Part shown: in pieces, positions 62,077 through 64,000 of the stretch
Layout of the letters: each line of letters begins with the position of its first letter
Numbering within the stretch: the stretch's first letter is position 1
NCBI RefSeq assembly: GCF_009647605.1
Contig: NZ_WJIF01000004.1
Coordinates: forward strand, 196,435 to 260,434
DNA from: Agromyces agglutinans
Lineage (GTDB): Bacteria > Actinomycetota > Actinomycetes > Actinomycetales > Microbacteriaceae
Direction: 5' to 3'
Length of the DNA: 64,000 nt
Made by a program: the position numbers and the translations under genes
Notes under the pieces: generated by a model
Seen by the model: only the letters and a program-made list of their open reading frames with translations
What the model was told of the DNA's origin: nothing
Database searches by the model: none

Positions 62077-63129
62077 TCAGGCCCGCGGCTTCAGTCGCAC
62101 GGTCGGCAGCTCGGGCGCCGGCAGCGGCGAGCCGTCGTAGCCGCCGACCGTGCCGAACCGCCCCGCGGGGTCCCCGTGGTCGATGACCTCGGCCTGCCAC
62201 TGCCGTCGCGAGTCCGCGACCTCGTCGTGGCTGCGACCGATGAAGTTCCACCACATCACGAGCTCCTCGCCGAACGGCACGCCGCCGATGAGCACGACGC
62301 GAACCGGGGCATCCGTCGCCGTCAGCCGGACGCCCTCGTGACCCGTCGGAAGGTACGCGAGCTCGCTCCACTCGACGAGCGACGAATGACCGGTCTCGGT
62401 CAGCGGATCGGCGTCGTCGGGCCGGTCGTCGGGCTCGTCGTCGAGCGCGGCGATCGTCACGCGCACCGGGCCGCGGTCGACGAGCACGCCGTGCTCGAAC
62501 GCCGGATCGAGGTCGATCCACGCCTCGCCGCCCGCCGGCAGCTCGACCTGCGCGCCCACGAGCGGCGAGAACACGGTGACGGATGCCCCGCGCCCGAGCC
62601 CCGGCAGCGCCCCGGCGAACACGCGCACGCGGGCGTCGTCGACCCGCTCCTCCTCGGTGTCGGCGTGCTCGAAGAACGGCACGCCGTGGCGCGAGGCATC
62701 CGGCAGCGCTACCCAGAGCTGCACGCCGTGGAGCGTCGACGTCGTCGCGAGCGACACCTCGGAGTGCGAGATGCCGCGTCCGGCGGTCATCAGGTTGACC
62801 GCGCCGGGCCGCACGAGCTCGACGCTGCCGGTCGAGTCGCGGTGCTCGATCTCGCCCTCGAAGAGCCAGCTCACGGTCTGCAGGCCGGTGTGCGGGTGCG
62901 GCGGCACGACCATGCCGCCGGTGGCCGCGACGTCGTCGGGACCGTAGTGGTCGGCGAAGCACCAGGCGCCGATCGTCGTGCGGCCGCGCTGGGGGAGGGT
63001 GCGCCGCACCTGCATCGCGCGGGGACCGCCGAGCGGCACGTCGCGAGGGGCCAGTACCTCGATCGACGGCGACCGCGCGGGCTCCGGCGGGCAGAGCAGT
63101 TCGACGGGCTCGCGTTCGAGGTTGCTCAT
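62077..63129 (-). CDS. Pirin-family protein
   Basis: 350 residues. The metal-site pattern of the N-terminal cupin is complete: PPHPHTGLQTVSWLFEGEIEHRDS and a following MTAGRGISHSE (three His and one Glu). A second cupin half with LPTGHEGVRLTATD and VLIGGVPFGEELVMWWNF ends the protein. Pirins bind iron or related metals; some degrade quercetin, others are redox-linked regulators. The function here is not defined. It is 22 bp upstream of the GT-C-like gene on the same strand. Confidence 0.92.
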   Translation of the reverse strand: MSNLEREPVELLCPPEPARSPSIEVLAPRDVPLGGPRAMQVRRTLPQRGRTTIGAWCFADHYGPDDVAATGGMVVPPHPHTGLQTVSWLFEGEIEHRDSTGSVELVRPGAVNLMTAGRGISHSEVSLATTSTLHGVQLWVALPDASRHGVPFFEHADTEEERVDDARVRVFAGALPGLGRGASVTVFSPLVGAQVELPAGGEAWIDLDPAFEHGVLVDRGPVRVTIAALDDEPDDRPDDADPLTETGHSSLVEWSELAYLPTGHEGVRLTATDAPVRVVLIGGVPFGEELVMWWNFIGRSHDEVADSRRQWQAEVIDHGDPAGRFGTVGGYDGSPLPAPELPTVRLKPRA

Positions 63130-63225
63130 GGGCGGAATCCTACGCGCGCGATGCGACGACGCGGCGTCGCCGACGCGACCCCCGGCGCTCGGTCCGAGGG
63201 GTCGCGAACCGGTACGATTGCGGGC

Positions 63226-63690
63226 ATGGCCTCAACCTCGATCCGTCGCGCCGTGCTCGCGAGCGTCGCGCTCGCCTCCGTCTTCGTCCTCGCCGCGTGC
63301 GCGCCGCCGAAGTCGGTCGCCGAGACCTTCCCCGGCGAGCCGGTCATCGAGCACGCCGTCGAAGAAGACGAGGAGGCCGCCGAGGAGAGCGAGGAGCACG
63401 CCGTCGAGGGCGAGACCAGCGCGGTCTGGCTCGGCCAGGGCGGCCAGTTCGCGGTGACCACGTGGGGCTCGTCGACCTGCCCGGTGGTCGGCACCGACCT
63501 GCGCGTGCTCGAGCCCGCCGGCCAGGGCAACGCCGTCGAGATCATCACCAAGCAGTACCCCGACGACCAGGTCTGCACCATGGACCTGGTGCCCTACACC
63601 TCGGTGTTCTGGACCCCGATGAACATCGCGCCGACCGAGGTCTTCACCGTGCACATCGACGGCACCGAGATCGAGGTCCCGGTCAAGTAG
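63226..63690 (+). CDS. Small lipoprotein
   Basis: 154 residues. The signal peptide ends in a lipobox VLAAC (Cys 25), so the mature protein is a membrane-anchored lipoprotein. An acidic linker (EEDEEAAEESEEHAVEGE) leads to a small globular domain with two cysteines (SSTCPVVG and DQVCTMDL) that may form a disulphide. No named family. TACGAT ends 8 bases before the ATG (leaderless). Confidence 0.8.
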   Translation: MASTSIRRAVLASVALASVFVLAACAPPKSVAETFPGEPVIEHAVEEDEEAAEESEEHAVEGETSAVWLGQGGQFAVTTWGSSTCPVVGTDLRVLEPAGQGNAVEIITKQYPDDQVCTMDLVPYTSVFWTPMNIAPTEVFTVHIDGTEIEVPVK

Positions 63691-63964
63691 CCGGTTCGTC
63701 CGCAGCTTCCGAGAGGGTCGGCCCGTGCCGGCCCTCTCGTCGTCTCACCAGCAGGTCGCCGACCTCGCAGTCCAGCGCCTCGCAGATCGCCTGCAGCGTC
63801 GTGAAGCGGATGGCCCGGGCCCGGTCGTTCTTCAGCACGCTGAGGTTCACGACGCTGACGCCGACGAGTTCGCTGAGCCGGGCGAGCGTCAGGCCGCGAT
63901 CGGCGAGCAGCTCGTCGAGCCGGCAGTGGATGTCGCCCGAGTCGTCGGGTTCGGCCGGGGTCAT
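63683..63964 (-). CDS. XRE-family HTH regulator (YozG-like)
   Basis: 93 residues. The HTH is LDELLADRGLTLARLSELVG followed by VSVVNLSVLKNDRARAIRFT and LQAICEALDCEVGDLL, typical of the small YozG/Cro-like group. Such genes usually follow a DUF2975 membrane-protein gene and regulate that pair. It overlaps the end of the convergent lipoprotein gene by 8 bp and its ATG overlaps the upstream stop. Confidence 0.9.
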   Translation of the reverse strand: MTPAEPDDSGDIHCRLDELLADRGLTLARLSELVGVSVVNLSVLKNDRARAIRFTTLQAICEALDCEVGDLLVRRREGRHGPTLSEAADEPAT

Positions 63965-64000
63965 CAGACCAGGCCCTCGGTCTCGCGCTGCAGGCGCTCG
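63964..64000 (-). CDS. C-terminal end of an upstream gene, cut by the window edge
   Basis: Only the last residues (ERLQRETEGLV) are visible before a TGA that overlaps the XRE gene start (ATGA). In the common YozG arrangement this would be a DUF2975 membrane protein. That is inference from context; the fragment alone cannot show it. Confidence 0.5.
   Translation of the reverse strand, partial: ERLQRETEGLV

Overview
The window is about 70% GC DNA from an actinobacterium. The conserved gene order (tilS-hpt-ftsH-folE-folP-folB-folK-DUF3180-two PH-domain proteins-DUF2520-panC, then lysS) and the TANNNT-type -10 boxes fit the family Microbacteriaceae. The genus cannot be fixed from sequence reading alone.

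1-14.3 kb is an exopolysaccharide locus. It holds the end of a LamG/PKD surface protein, three glycosyltransferases, an O-antigen polymerase/ligase-like protein, a Wzx-type flippase, a Wzc-type chain-length regulator/tyrosine kinase with a divergent low-molecular-weight tyrosine phosphatase, a TagD-like cytidylyltransferase, a Gfo/Idh/MocA dehydrogenase, a protein of unknown function and the polyprenyl glycosylphosphotransferase that would start the repeat unit. Together these are the parts of a Wzx/Wzy-type capsule pathway.

14.3-27.3 kb is a chromosomal patchwork: two alpha/beta hydrolases, an EamA transporter, a zinc alcohol dehydrogenase, a cold-shock protein with a long leader, small membrane proteins, a DUF1254/DUF1214 protein, a TetR regulator with a double palindromic operator, a YbhE-like lactonase, and an ECF41-type sigma factor divergent from an epimerase that carries an ECF41-type promoter.

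27.44-42.61 kb is an integrated mobilizable element in a tRNA-Phe gene. It has 41/42-bp direct repeats at its ends, paired 11-bp repeats inside each end that look like integrase arm sites, a tyrosine integrase broken by an extra GGGC unit, an excisionase-like protein, a probable HTH regulator, a MobF relaxase without conjugation-pore genes, and a 24-nt motif shared by the control region and the relaxase promoter. Its cargo has lower GC and includes two large putative PD-(D/E)XK nucleases: a 1019-aa Mrr-like nuclease with helical repeats and a 742-aa zinc-ribbon nuclease. Both are candidate, unproven, anti-phage or anti-plasmid systems and are the most novel content here.

42.6-64 kb is core chromosome: tRNA-Phe, tRNA-Asp and tRNA-Glu, a pair of secreted coiled-coil peptidoglycan hydrolases (M23 and NlpC/P60), inorganic pyrophosphatase, tilS, hpt, ftsH, the folate genes, panC, lysS, two tiny membrane proteins, a cardiolipin-synthase-like phospholipase D protein, a GT-C-type membrane protein, pirin, a lipoprotein and an XRE regulator cut near the window edge.
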